Assembly (NCBI GenBank): GCA_031417555.1
Contig: JANOVV010000069.1
Location: 1-64,000 of the forward strand
Source: JADKIH01 sp031417555
GTDB taxonomy: Bacteria > Bacteroidota > Bacteroidia > AKYH767-A > 2013-40CM-41-45
DNA length: 64,000 nt
Reading direction: 5' to 3'
How positions within the stretch are numbered: position 1 is the first letter of the stretch; every line of letters starts with the position of its first letter. Of this stretch, positions 34,536 to 43,016 are shown in pieces. The notes beneath the pieces were generated by a model. The model searched no databases, was not told the origin of the DNA, and saw nothing but the letters and a program-made list of their open reading frames with translations. The position numbers and the translations under genes were made by a program.

Positions 34536-35759
34536 ATGAACAATCCCCTGCATGAATTATACGATAAGCTAAATATTTTGAATGTCCCATTGCATTTAAA
34601 ATGTCCTAAATGCAACATCTGTTGGCCAGAACCAGATGACAAAGAAATAAAACCAGATAGCGCAAAGGAATTATTTATTTATTATCCATGGATTGGAAAT
34701 AAATATGAGAACCTTAGGCTACTTGTTTTAGGTATAAATATGAATCAAGATTCAGGCGAGGGCGACATTTTAAAGCAAATAAATTATGTAAGACAAGCTA
34801 AAGAAGAAATATTAGAAGGAAAACAAAGACTATTAAGAAGTAAAGGCTACAGTGGAACAATTTATTGGCATAGGCTACCTTCTTATATTTCAGTTTTATT
34901 AGAAAAAGAAAATATCATATCTCTTTCTTGGCATGAAGATTTTCCTTCTAAAGAAAATATTGCAGAAGCCTTCGAATATTCTTCTATAACAAATATTATT
35001 AAATGCTCTCCAAATCAAGATAACAACAGAGGAACTCCAACATTTTCAATGTGGAAAACATGCTCAGAGTTCGTTTTGAAAGAGGAATTAAAAATTCTTT
35101 TGCCTAATATAATATTAATATTGGGTCTTGACAGTTACACTCACTACAAAGAAAATATATTTGATATAATACCAACAGAAATTGCTAGTAACAATTCTTT
35201 TAAAAAAGGAAAAGGATTAATTAATAATCTTGAAATTGAATTTTATATTATTATTCATCCAACTGCATCAGGAGAAAATGCTGGTAGTAGGCGATCCCTT
35301 ATGCTTGAATTTAATGAGTTTCTATACAAGGATAAAGTAGATGAAATCAAATCAGGATTGAATTTAATTGCTCATAACAATGATATAGATATTGTTTTTT
35401 TTAAAGAGACTTTTGGTAGGGGCGATTCAGGATTTCATTTTTATAATAAAAATTGGACAACTAATATTTCAATTGGCTTCGGGTTTGATGAATCGTGGGG
35501 GCGTAATTTATTTTACGGAATTTATAAACGGAACAAATTGAATCCTGATGTAATAAATAAAATTAGAAAGGGGTTCGTTATCGGTCCTGATAGTAATCAA
35601 TCTGAAAATTTTCCCTTGTGGTTTTGGTTTTATGAAAACGAAGATAAATCAAAAAATATTTTCGTTAACATGGATATGAATTTATTTCTTGTTGAAATAG
35701 AATTAAAATTAGTACAAATGCTAAATTGGATTAAAGGGGCTCAAATAGAAGCAACATGA
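34536..35759 (+). CDS. uracil-DNA-glycosylase-fold protein with extra C-terminal domain
   Basis: The 407-aa protein has a CxxC near the N-terminus (LKCPKCNICW). Its glycosylase-like core has LRLLVLGINMNQD at the position of the catalytic loop, NIIKCSPNQDNNRGTP, then LLPNIILILGLDSY, and HPTAS as the HPS-like motif. The typical GEAPG loop is replaced, so activity is doubtful. About 130 C-terminal residues (from roughly 270) form a separate alpha/beta domain (GFHFYNKNWTTNISIGFGF) of unknown type. It is probably a nucleic-acid-acting defence component. Confidence 0.6.
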   Translation: MNNPLHELYDKLNILNVPLHLKCPKCNICWPEPDDKEIKPDSAKELFIYYPWIGNKYENLRLLVLGINMNQDSGEGDILKQINYVRQAKEEILEGKQRLLRSKGYSGTIYWHRLPSYISVLLEKENIISLSWHEDFPSKENIAEAFEYSSITNIIKCSPNQDNNRGTPTFSMWKTCSEFVLKEELKILLPNIILILGLDSYTHYKENIFDIIPTEIASNNSFKKGKGLINNLEIEFYIIIHPTASGENAGSRRSLMLEFNEFLYKDKVDEIKSGLNLIAHNNDIDIVFFKETFGRGDSGFHFYNKNWTTNISIGFGFDESWGRNLFYGIYKRNKLNPDVINKIRKGFVIGPDSNQSENFPLWFWFYENEDKSKNIFVNMDMNLFLVEIELKLVQMLNWIKGAQIEAT

Positions 35760-35806
35760 TAAGTGTTGAATAATATATTAAAAGATAATTCGAAATTATT
35801 TAATTT

Positions 35807-36706
35807 ATGTCAAATAACAAACGTCGCTTCTTCCTCCGTTACATCTCCATAATCCATAAGCTTAGAACCAATCCAGCCTCCTTCGATGAGATAGAATCTT
35901 TTCTAAAACGACAATCCTTAGATAGCGGTGAATATCTTTCCATTTCAAAGCGGACGTTCCAGCGGGACATCAATGACATCCGGGAGATATTTGACATAGA
36001 TATTAAGACCGATAGCTCCAACAATTACTTCGTCTCAGATGATGGTGACTTAGCAAGAAAGACTCGAGTGCTCGAAACCTTCGATCAACTCGATCTTCTT
36101 TACAGAACGAAAAACCCTTCCAGATATATTTACTACGAAAAACGCAAATCAACCGGCACAGAGAATTTTCATGGAATCCTTCATGCAATACACAATCGAT
36201 TCCCGATAAGCTTCCGGCATGAAAAATATTGGGAGGAGTCCGTAACTTATAGAACAGTTGAGCCGCTTGCAATAAAAGAAAGCCATAATCGGTGGTACAT
36301 TATTGCGAAGGATAGGAAAGACAATCGAATCAAAACTTTCGGCCTGGATAGGATGTCTGAACTTCAATTTGAGAAAATAAGATTTGACTACCCTAAAGAT
36401 TTTGATGTCGATGAAATGTTTAAGTATAGTTATGGTGTTATAACCGATAAGGGGAAACCAGTAGAGATAATTTTATCATTTGATCCCGAACAGAGAATGT
36501 ATTTAGGCTCGCTTCAAATCCACGAATCACAGGAAGTGATTGTCAATAACAAAGATGAATACCGCATCAAATTAAGGATGCACGCAACCTATGACTTGAT
36601 CAAGGAGATATTGTCTTATGGTGAAGATGTTAAAGTCATAGCTCCAGTCAGCCTGAAAAATAAAATACGGAACCGATACAAAAACGCAGTTAAATTATAT
36701 TCTTAA
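35807..36706 (+). CDS. WYL-domain transcriptional regulator
   Basis: The 299-aa protein has an N-terminal winged helix (ISKRTFQRDINDIREIF) and a full WYL domain (RHEKYWEESVTYRTVEPLAIKESHNRWYIIAKDRKDNRIKTFGLDRM), followed by the WCX tail. It binds DNA and probably senses nucleic acid or a nucleotide. It sits between two UDG-fold genes and likely represses this operon. Its N-terminal layout resembles the minus-strand WYL-like protein encoded at 28350. Confidence 0.85.
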   Translation: MSNNKRRFFLRYISIIHKLRTNPASFDEIESFLKRQSLDSGEYLSISKRTFQRDINDIREIFDIDIKTDSSNNYFVSDDGDLARKTRVLETFDQLDLLYRTKNPSRYIYYEKRKSTGTENFHGILHAIHNRFPISFRHEKYWEESVTYRTVEPLAIKESHNRWYIIAKDRKDNRIKTFGLDRMSELQFEKIRFDYPKDFDVDEMFKYSYGVITDKGKPVEIILSFDPEQRMYLGSLQIHESQEVIVNNKDEYRIKLRMHATYDLIKEILSYGEDVKVIAPVSLKNKIRNRYKNAVKLYS

Positions 36707-36716
36707 TACAGGCGGA

Positions 36717-37376
36717 ATGAATGAACATCAGAATTTTTTCGATAATTTATTAAATGAAACTGAGAAGGCTTATCTGGCTTCGGAAATTAAGAAGGAGAAC
36801 TTATACTATTCAGTTTGTTCTACTCCGATATTTATAAACTCGACCTTGTTGCTTGGTTTTAATTGGGGTAAGAGTAATGATGAAGCTGATAAACCTCAAA
36901 AAAAAATACCAATCATTCCATTTAAACAAATTCCGGACCTCGGTTCATTTAAATGGACTATAGATTTCTTTAATAAGTATTTGCCTCGAGAAAATCTTCA
37001 AGAATTTGTTCAAAGCAATTTTTGTTTCTTTCGTTCTCAAAAAGAGAATGATATTTCTTTATCGGATTTGAAACTATCACATCCTTTATTTGAGTCGTTT
37101 ATCACGTATGTTCAGCCGAAAAGAATAATATGTTTTTCCGCAAGACTCAAACAGTATTTCGAAGATAATGGTAAACTCTTTGATTGTGATCCGAAGATAA
37201 TTTCATCCGGACTAAAAACAATTTACACTACCAAAGCGAAAATTGATATTAATGATCGTAAAATTTCGATATTTTTTCTACCTCACCCGAATTACCCTAT
37301 TCTCGGATCAGCAAGACATGAAGCCTGGAAGCATTGCTTTGTCAATTCTGTTACATCCATTTCAAACGAACAGTAA
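36717..37376 (+). CDS. uracil-DNA-glycosylase-fold protein (small)
   Basis: The 219-aa product has a UDG-like layout: STLLLGFNWGKSND near residue 40, PKRIICFSARLKQYF near 140, and FFLPHPNYPILGSARHEAW near the end, equivalent to the HPS motif loop. It starts 11 nt after the WYL regulator gene, so the two are co-transcribed. It shares the fold with the 407-aa protein but not obvious sequence identity. Its 3' end overlaps the convergent lipoprotein ORF by 85 bp. Confidence 0.55.
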   Translation: MNEHQNFFDNLLNETEKAYLASEIKKENLYYSVCSTPIFINSTLLLGFNWGKSNDEADKPQKKIPIIPFKQIPDLGSFKWTIDFFNKYLPRENLQEFVQSNFCFFRSQKENDISLSDLKLSHPLFESFITYVQPKRIICFSARLKQYFEDNGKLFDCDPKIISSGLKTIYTTKAKIDINDRKISIFFLPHPNYPILGSARHEAWKHCFVNSVTSISNEQ

Positions 37377-38233
37377 TTAACCGGTTCAATTAAATCGTTG
37401 ACGCGGATCGATGCAATAGACACTAAAAAAATGATATATGGTTGTGTGCCAAACGATGAGCAGAAACCTGTAGTTTGTTTTGCACTTCTTAATTCAATCC
37501 CTGATATTGAATATCTCATTATCAGCATGTGTTTGCACTGATTATTTTTCCTAATAAATATTTGATGTACAAATGTTGTATCAGAAGTATCAAGAATTTC
37601 CTTTCTCAATAGTATCAAAGTATCTCCATTCCATTCTAAATTAGATAGTACTTGGTAATCCATTCCTTCGCGATGATATGCCTCAATCCTTTTTTCTGTC
37701 GGGTAAGGTGTTGCAGCGATTAAATTTGAAAGTTCCGAATTATAGTGAAATTGTTTGTCTTTCGGGCTAAACAACCAGAACTCATCCCAGCTATTACCAG
37801 TTGCACCAGTCGAGAAATTAACTTTGAAATCAAGATAACCGTCAAAATTCATATCCAGGAAATCTGCATTGTAATCTTGATCGCAAGCATAATTATGATC
37901 CAACAAATATCCAGATTGAATAACCTTTTTTGATTTATTATAAATTTCAAATGATTTTCTTCCCTTACCATGACAGATAATTTTAGCAGAATAGATTCCG
38001 GTGGTATCTGGTTTTTCTGGCAAGCAATTTACATTTGCTTTTTGTACATTACAGCAATACGCAGGTCTAAAGAATTGAGCTGTTGATCCTTTGTAAAGTG
38101 AGTAAGAAATTTTGGGTTTTACTTCTGATGAATCATCCTGGTTAATGCTATCCGATAACTTTGCAACTTGTTTAGTATTTTGATTTCCACAAGATGCTAA
38201 AACAAATAAGAAAATCATTAACGTGCTTCTCAT
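37292..38233 (-). CDS. lipoprotein of unknown function (XAC2610-like)
   Basis: The 313-aa frame has a lipoprotein signal (MRSTLMIFLFVLASC). A central region (DQDYNADFLDMNFDGYLD ... WDEFWLFSPKDKQFHYN) resembles XAC2610/FG-GAP-like proteins that follow deeply conserved DxNxDGxxD turns. The last 50-70 residues look unstructured. From 37376 they are read antisense to the 3' end of the convergent glycosylase-fold gene, so the natural stop may have been lost. The protein is probably periplasmic or on the outer membrane. Confidence 0.6.
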   Translation of the reverse strand: MRSTLMIFLFVLASCGNQNTKQVAKLSDSINQDDSSEVKPKISYSLYKGSTAQFFRPAYCCNVQKANVNCLPEKPDTTGIYSAKIICHGKGRKSFEIYNKSKKVIQSGYLLDHNYACDQDYNADFLDMNFDGYLDFKVNFSTGATGNSWDEFWLFSPKDKQFHYNSELSNLIAATPYPTEKRIEAYHREGMDYQVLSNLEWNGDTLILLRKEILDTSDTTFVHQIFIRKNNQCKHMLIMRYSISGIELRSAKQTTGFCSSFGTQPYIIFLVSIASIRVNDLIEPVNYCSFEMDVTELTKQCFQASCLADPRIG

Positions 38234-38385
38234 GAAATATTTATTATCAATGAATGTTAAATAAGACTACTATGATAAAACAAAATATGACACTAAGAAA
38301 AAGTAAAATTACCAATAAGTTGAGCCACTAAAATAATGATACTTTTTTTTGAATGCTTAATTCCAAATTCAGTTACTGGAATTGG

Positions 38386-39045
38386 TCAATTAATTATCCA
38401 GGTCTTTATAGCCAATAGAATGCCTAAAACAATAACAGAAAATAAAATAAATGTCATTGGTTTGATTTTTCTTTTTGCCAATAAATCGTAATACCCACCT
38501 TGATTTGTTATTGGAAATCCCGCATCCTTCTCTACAACCAAATCCTGATATACTTGAACTGAATTATACCACCTATAAAAACCAAAGCAAGTCATTATAA
38601 AACCAAATACGAATGCAACAAATGAGGATTTATTTACAATGTCTCTTGTAACAAACTCCTCCTTCAAATGCTTTTGTGCCGTCTGTCTTTCTTCACTTAA
38701 TGCGCTCATTTCGCTCATCAACTTTTCCTGCTCATTATACCAAAATCTGTATATGTTGTAATTTGTACTGTCTGCAATGAATTGACCTTGTTCATTTTTT
38801 GTCCACTTCAATTCTCCGATTCGATCTTTTTCTAATGAGTCGTATACATGATTTACATAGACCCCTTTTTCAAAGACTGAAATTAATTTGACGCTATCAA
38901 TATAGTTTTGTCGGTCGTATTTAATGTTATCGAGGTAATACGATTTATCTATGTAGATTGGAAAAATGAATGACAGGATGCATAGAATAACTCCAACTGT
39001 TGCAATGAATTTATAAAGATTATCGAATGGGATTGACCAGCTCAT
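38386..39045 (-). CDS. membrane protein with coiled coil
   Basis: The 219-aa protein has a hydrophobic segment near the N-terminus (TVGVILCILSFIFPIYI), a helical region of 110 residues with YNEQEKLMSEMSALSEERQTAQ, a second segment (FVAFVFGFIMTCFGFYRW) and a third at the C-terminus (FILFSVIVLGILLAI). No family is recognised. Its start overlaps a 38-aa ORF stop (TAATG), which ties it to the restriction genes upstream. Confidence 0.55.
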   Translation of the reverse strand: MSWSIPFDNLYKFIATVGVILCILSFIFPIYIDKSYYLDNIKYDRQNYIDSVKLISVFEKGVYVNHVYDSLEKDRIGELKWTKNEQGQFIADSTNYNIYRFWYNEQEKLMSEMSALSEERQTAQKHLKEEFVTRDIVNKSSFVAFVFGFIMTCFGFYRWYNSVQVYQDLVVEKDAGFPITNQGGYYDLLAKRKIKPMTFILFSVIVLGILLAIKTWIIN

Positions 39046-39161
39046 TATGGACTTAATTGGGGTGAATAATATTCTTTAATAACATGATACAGGTCGGCTC
39101 GCATATCTTCTTTTAATATTTTAAAATTAACAACCTTATCGGTTTTAAAACAGAATTTCAT
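39045..39161 (-). CDS. 38-aa ORF resembling the end of the upstream 147-aa gene
   Basis: The frame opens MKFCFKTDKVVNF and ends with LYHVIKEYYSPQLSP. It stops at TAATG, coupled to the membrane-protein start. KFCFKTDK resembles KFCFTFDK, and LYHVIKE resembles LIHFIKE, both near the C-terminus of the 147-aa protein just upstream. It may be a decayed tandem paralogue rather than a working gene. Confidence 0.35.
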   Translation of the reverse strand: MKFCFKTDKVVNFKILKEDMRADLYHVIKEYYSPQLSP

Positions 39162-39209
39162 TGACGATATTGATTCATTTGTAATATATTTAATGTCAAT
39201 TTTTTATCA

Positions 39210-39653
39210 CTAATGTTCCTTAATGAAATGTATTAACTCCTGTATATCAATATAGATGTAATAGAAGATCCTTTTCTCCCCAAGTGTTATCACTCCATAA
39301 TTCTCTCCTTCTAAATAGAAAGGAGATAAATCCTTGTCAAATGTGAAACAAAATTTTACACTATTCAAAACTTTTTTTCGTACATCCTTTTTAATATTCG
39401 TAAATATTTTAGGATAGAAATAACTTTTAGCAAGTTCTGTTTCGGTTTTTAAAAATTCCTTTTCCGTAATTGAATTGTCAAACCCGATATACTCAACGCT
39501 TGAAAATAGGATATGTAGTTTAGAAAAAACAAATTCGGCTTTTGGTTTTAAAAATAGAGTATCTACTTTAGCTTGAACTGATGGTTTCAATGTAACCACC
39601 GGAACAAATTCACTAATAAAACTTGTCTCTATATTGAATGGATTAAAACTCAT
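39210..39653 (-). CDS. unknown protein downstream of the McrC-like gene
   Basis: The 147-aa protein overlaps the McrC/LlaJI-like gene by 11 nt and is therefore in its operon. No family is recognised. It is beta-rich in its second half (YGVITLGEKRIFYYIYIDI). Small partners after McrBC-type pairs are common but poorly characterised. Confidence 0.55.
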   Translation of the reverse strand: MSFNPFNIETSFISEFVPVVTLKPSVQAKVDTLFLKPKAEFVFSKLHILFSSVEYIGFDNSITEKEFLKTETELAKSYFYPKIFTNIKKDVRKKVLNSVKFCFTFDKDLSPFYLEGENYGVITLGEKRIFYYIYIDIQELIHFIKEH

Positions 39654-41280
39654 CCTGCAGTAAGTATATTTCTTGTAACTTAAAATAATTTCGTTTCACA
39701 ACTTTAATATCATTTTCGTCGAAAGTTCTATTAAGATCAATGACAATCTCTGAGTCTATTTCCTCATCATCATAGAAACAAGGTATCCAAAATTCTGATT
39801 TTGTATGGCAGCCGGTAAAGTTTAGTTGAAGTGCTAATTCGTATACAAGTTGCTTTTTAATATCGAGTTGGCGTTCTTCATTAAGCGAAAAAGCTTTGCA
39901 AGTACTTTCTTCAACATATTTGTAATCTACCAGTTGAAAATCAACTATACGTGGTTTCTTTTGAAGAAGCAAACTTAAGTTCAAAGTTGAAATGTATTCT
40001 TCAAGAGCAGAAGAAAAAGCAGTCAAATGTTGTCTTGCAACACTTTTCAAATTTTCGTCCTCAGGATTTCGAATATAATTAGGATTTTTGTTAGCATATT
40101 CTTCAAATATTCGGTATATCTCAGAATAATCATAATCGTCACTTCTTGGTTGCATTTTTAAAAAAGCAACTTCCTCCCGGTTATCCTTTACTTCTGTCCA
40201 TCGAAAAGCCCTTCTTAGATGTTCTGTAGTAATTCTTCCATCAAAATCTAAATAAACTAAATCAGGTCTAAGTTTTCGTCTTTGTCTCCAATCGCTTTCA
40301 CGATTTATTTGAAGGTAAAAAGGATTTTGAAAAAAACTTTTTATTTCGGGGAGGCCTCCAACTCTATCCGCAAAAAGAAACGTGGAATAATTTGTTTGTT
40401 TAGCCGCTGCATAGCACAACTCTTCCCAAACAACGGAGAAATTATTTATACCCCAAATATTTCCGTCCTCGTCTTCCGTAAAATCATTTTCACCATATAA
40501 GAATGTGTATACCGCTTCATAAAAATGCCAAAAGTCAGAATCTTTATAAGATATAAATCTGTCGATGTCATCAAGTATTTCTTTAAGAATTCCAATTGTC
40601 TGCTCAAAACTTTCAGTATCAAACAAAGAACTTTCAGTTGTCAAATGAGCCTCTCTGAATTCTCTTGCTAAAGATTTTACTCTGATACTCTCAACTTCTT
40701 GTTCCAATGCGGATTTTATTTCCGAATAAATGAAACAAAACATTTGAACCAAGGTTGGGCTGTCAGCATCAATTATTTTTTTCTCTACCTCTACTTCATC
40801 AATATACATTAACCCTTCTTCAGGTTCAGGATAAATAGCTTTATCTAAATATTTGTGAAGTTTACTGTAATCAATGTTTGAGGATTTTGAAAGTTTATTT
40901 TTAAGGGTAAGAATTAACATTTCATTATACGCATCAAGAATGCTATCAAAAACAGTTAGCTTACTGTATGTGATAATGTCAGTATCCTTGCCGACTAATT
41001 TATAACCATTTTCGGTTTCTTCAAATCCATCATATTGCCCTTCTTCAGCTAAATTTCTTTTAGTATCATAAAGTTTACGATAGGTCTTGTAAGTTTTAAA
41101 AAATGTTTTTTTCACCAAACTAAAATTTCCCGTTGGAAATTTATCGAACCCTTTTGGCAGACAAAACTCTAATCCGGAATCAGTATTACTACGTCTTATT
41201 CCAACAAAAGAATACAACCTGTCGTCTGCAGATGTTGTTTGACTTGTTACTACTTTTAGGTTTTCGAGATTAAACATCAA
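39643..41280 (-). CDS. McrC-like / LlaJI-family restriction endonuclease subunit
   Basis: The 545-aa product has a nuclease domain in its second half of the PD-(D/E)XK type: KLRPDLVYLDFDGR, then IVDFQLVDYKYVE, then KKQLVYELAL. This is the order seen in LlaJI/McrC-type subunits. The first half is mostly helical and probably contacts the AAA partner. It overlaps the McrB-like gene by 4 nt (ATGA). Together they form a modification-dependent or site-specific restriction pair. No methyltransferase gene lies nearby, which favours a type IV (modified-DNA) role. Confidence 0.75.
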   Translation of the reverse strand: MMFNLENLKVVTSQTTSADDRLYSFVGIRRSNTDSGLEFCLPKGFDKFPTGNFSLVKKTFFKTYKTYRKLYDTKRNLAEEGQYDGFEETENGYKLVGKDTDIITYSKLTVFDSILDAYNEMLILTLKNKLSKSSNIDYSKLHKYLDKAIYPEPEEGLMYIDEVEVEKKIIDADSPTLVQMFCFIYSEIKSALEQEVESIRVKSLAREFREAHLTTESSLFDTESFEQTIGILKEILDDIDRFISYKDSDFWHFYEAVYTFLYGENDFTEDEDGNIWGINNFSVVWEELCYAAAKQTNYSTFLFADRVGGLPEIKSFFQNPFYLQINRESDWRQRRKLRPDLVYLDFDGRITTEHLRRAFRWTEVKDNREEVAFLKMQPRSDDYDYSEIYRIFEEYANKNPNYIRNPEDENLKSVARQHLTAFSSALEEYISTLNLSLLLQKKPRIVDFQLVDYKYVEESTCKAFSLNEERQLDIKKQLVYELALQLNFTGCHTKSEFWIPCFYDDEEIDSEIVIDLNRTFDENDIKVVKRNYFKLQEIYLLQDEF

Positions 41281-42338
41281 ACAATATTTCTATTCTGAAT
41301 TTGCCAAAAGAAAACCTCAAATAAATCAATGAAATCACCAAAAGTAACAAGTTTCTTTTTATCTATTTTTCTATCATCTTGTCTTCCCACATTTAATAAA
41401 TCTAAAAGCGGTTTCTTGTCATTAATGAAAACGCTATCCCAAAGAAAAAACATTAGCTTATTTCTAACTGATTCTGGATTTATTTTTTCTCCGTTTTCAA
41501 ATTCACATTTTATAAAAAAATATCCAATTTGTTTATCTTCAATCCTTCGTATTTTTTCAGAATGACTTTTAATGAATGAGTTTATATTATCAACAAATTT
41601 TTCCCATTTCTCTCTGTTGTTAAGTGCATTGGATACTTGTAAATCAATAGCATTAAATCTGTTTACATCTTTTCTTTTGATGTCAACAAATTCCCAATCC
41701 CATCGTCTTTTGAAAGCACTATCCATAAAATAAATAGAATTGTCCGAAGTATTCATTGTAGCAATAATATGAAGATTCGGAGGGATTTTTATTTTTAAAT
41801 CTTCCCCAACCTTTATTTTTTCTAATGGCGTCTTAATTTTTTCATATTCATAGATAAAAACTGTTTTATTTCTACGTTCAGTTTTCACTTTTTCTATACC
41901 TGTCAAGTCAAGTAGTTTCTGAAACTCCAGTTCGGAAATATTTATTTCATAACTACTCCATCCATCAGTTTCTCTATCTAATAATTGGAAAGCAGTGCCA
42001 AATACAGCTGCCGAGTTTCCTCTATTAATTTCGTCAATGATCAAAACGACATTTTGTGGTTCACTTCCATCCTCTACATCAAGTATATTTTTATATGCTT
42101 GGGCAAGAGCTCTCAAGAAATGTCCCTCATAAAAGTGGTAAGTAACCTTACCCTCCTTGTTAGTCAACGGTAAAAGTTTACCCATAAAATCTCCGTAACT
42201 ATATTCCGGATGGAAAACTGTCTTTATGCAGTTTTTGCTTTCTCTTTCAATTTTAAGTTTGGGCAAATACTGATTCACTATTGTCCAACTTTTTCCAGTA
42301 CCTGGACTACCAAAAAGAATTTTCTGCGTAACTACCAT
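41277..42338 (-). CDS. McrB-like AAA+ GTPase subunit
   Basis: The 353-aa protein has Walker A FGSPGTGKS (9-17), the HPEYSYGDFMGKL region, Walker B VVLIIDEINRGN and the MNTSDNS segment equivalent to the NTAD signature of McrB GTPases, followed by AFKRRWDWEFVDI. It lacks an N-terminal DNA-recognition domain; with 353 aa it is the motor only. DNA recognition may reside in the McrC-like partner or the 147-aa gene. Confidence 0.85.
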   Translation of the reverse strand: MVVTQKILFGSPGTGKSWTIVNQYLPKLKIERESKNCIKTVFHPEYSYGDFMGKLLPLTNKEGKVTYHFYEGHFLRALAQAYKNILDVEDGSEPQNVVLIIDEINRGNSAAVFGTAFQLLDRETDGWSSYEINISELEFQKLLDLTGIEKVKTERRNKTVFIYEYEKIKTPLEKIKVGEDLKIKIPPNLHIIATMNTSDNSIYFMDSAFKRRWDWEFVDIKRKDVNRFNAIDLQVSNALNNREKWEKFVDNINSFIKSHSEKIRRIEDKQIGYFFIKCEFENGEKINPESVRNKLMFFLWDSVFINDKKPLLDLLNVGRQDDRKIDKKKLVTFGDFIDLFEVFFWQIQNRNIV

Positions 42339-42580
42339 AAGATTTTTAAATTTATGCTTTCAATTTTTTTGCCCGTTTGAAATTCTACAAATTGTTCTTG
42401 TGACATATTAGTATCTATTTTTATTCTCAACACTCTTCAATTTCCGACAGTTATAAAAGCAAAACAAACAAGTTCCTTTCACCTTAAATTAGCGTATAAT
42501 ATTATACACTCTCCATATCCAAAATCTTCCACGTCTTTTCCGCAGACACTTCTCTCCAACGAAACATGAGCGAAACATCA

Positions 42581-42662
42581 ATGGCTCCCGATGGCTCCTA
42601 ACGGCTCCTAATATAAACAAAAAAGCTCCATTTCAGCGAATTGGAGCCTAACGGCTTCTAAT
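42581..42662. repeat. 10-bp tandem repeats (ATGGCTCCTA type)
   Basis: Three 10-bp units stand head to tail at 42581-42610 (ATGGCTCCCG, ATGGCTCCTA, ACGGCTCCTA). ACGGCTTCTAAT recurs at 42651. GCTCCA (42624-42629) and TGGAGC (42642-42647) form an inverted pair between them. This lies between the McrB-like gene and the tRNA-Cys relic. It may be a recombinase accessory-binding region. The rest of 42339-43016 holds no gene that I can support. Confidence 0.6.
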
Positions 42663-42672
42663 GAAACCAATC

Positions 42673-42726
42673 TGGAGGTCCCGAGCGGATTTGAACCCAA
42701 ATACAAGATTATGTAATCCATTTCCC
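42673..42726 (-). other. tRNA-Cys 3' relic (attachment-site scar)
   Basis: The minus strand ends in CGGGACCTCCA preceded by a TTCAAAT T-loop: acceptor strand, U73 discriminator and encoded CCA as in Bacteroidota tRNA-Cys(GCA). The T-stem no longer pairs and the anticodon part (towards 42726) is a decayed copy, so this is not a working tRNA. Confidence 0.6.
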
Positions 42727-43016
42727 TTTAAAAAATCCTAAAAACCAACAAATTTCTACTCGAGCTCTGTTCAGATTTTTCAACTATAATAAATAAACTA
42801 TTGCTATGTAAACAAAAAGATCTATTGAGATCCATTTTTATTTCCTGATTTTTTTCCTTTATTTCCTTCTGTATATTTTTCTATTTTTTTCTCATAGCTT
42901 GTTTTTATAAGATAAAATTCCCTGTAAACGGCAGCTCATTTTGTAAACTAACCCAAAAGTCGGCCAATTATAAGCTGAGAAAGGAAACACAAAAGTTGGT
43001 GTTTAAATAGAATTAT

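Noticed and set aside
42581..42662. A short CRISPR array
   Set aside because: The units are 10 bp head to tail with no spacers and no cas genes anywhere in the window.
42673..42726. A functional tRNA on the minus strand
   Set aside because: Only the acceptor 3' strand and T-loop fit; the T-stem does not pair, and the D-arm and 5' acceptor are missing, so I report it only as a relic.
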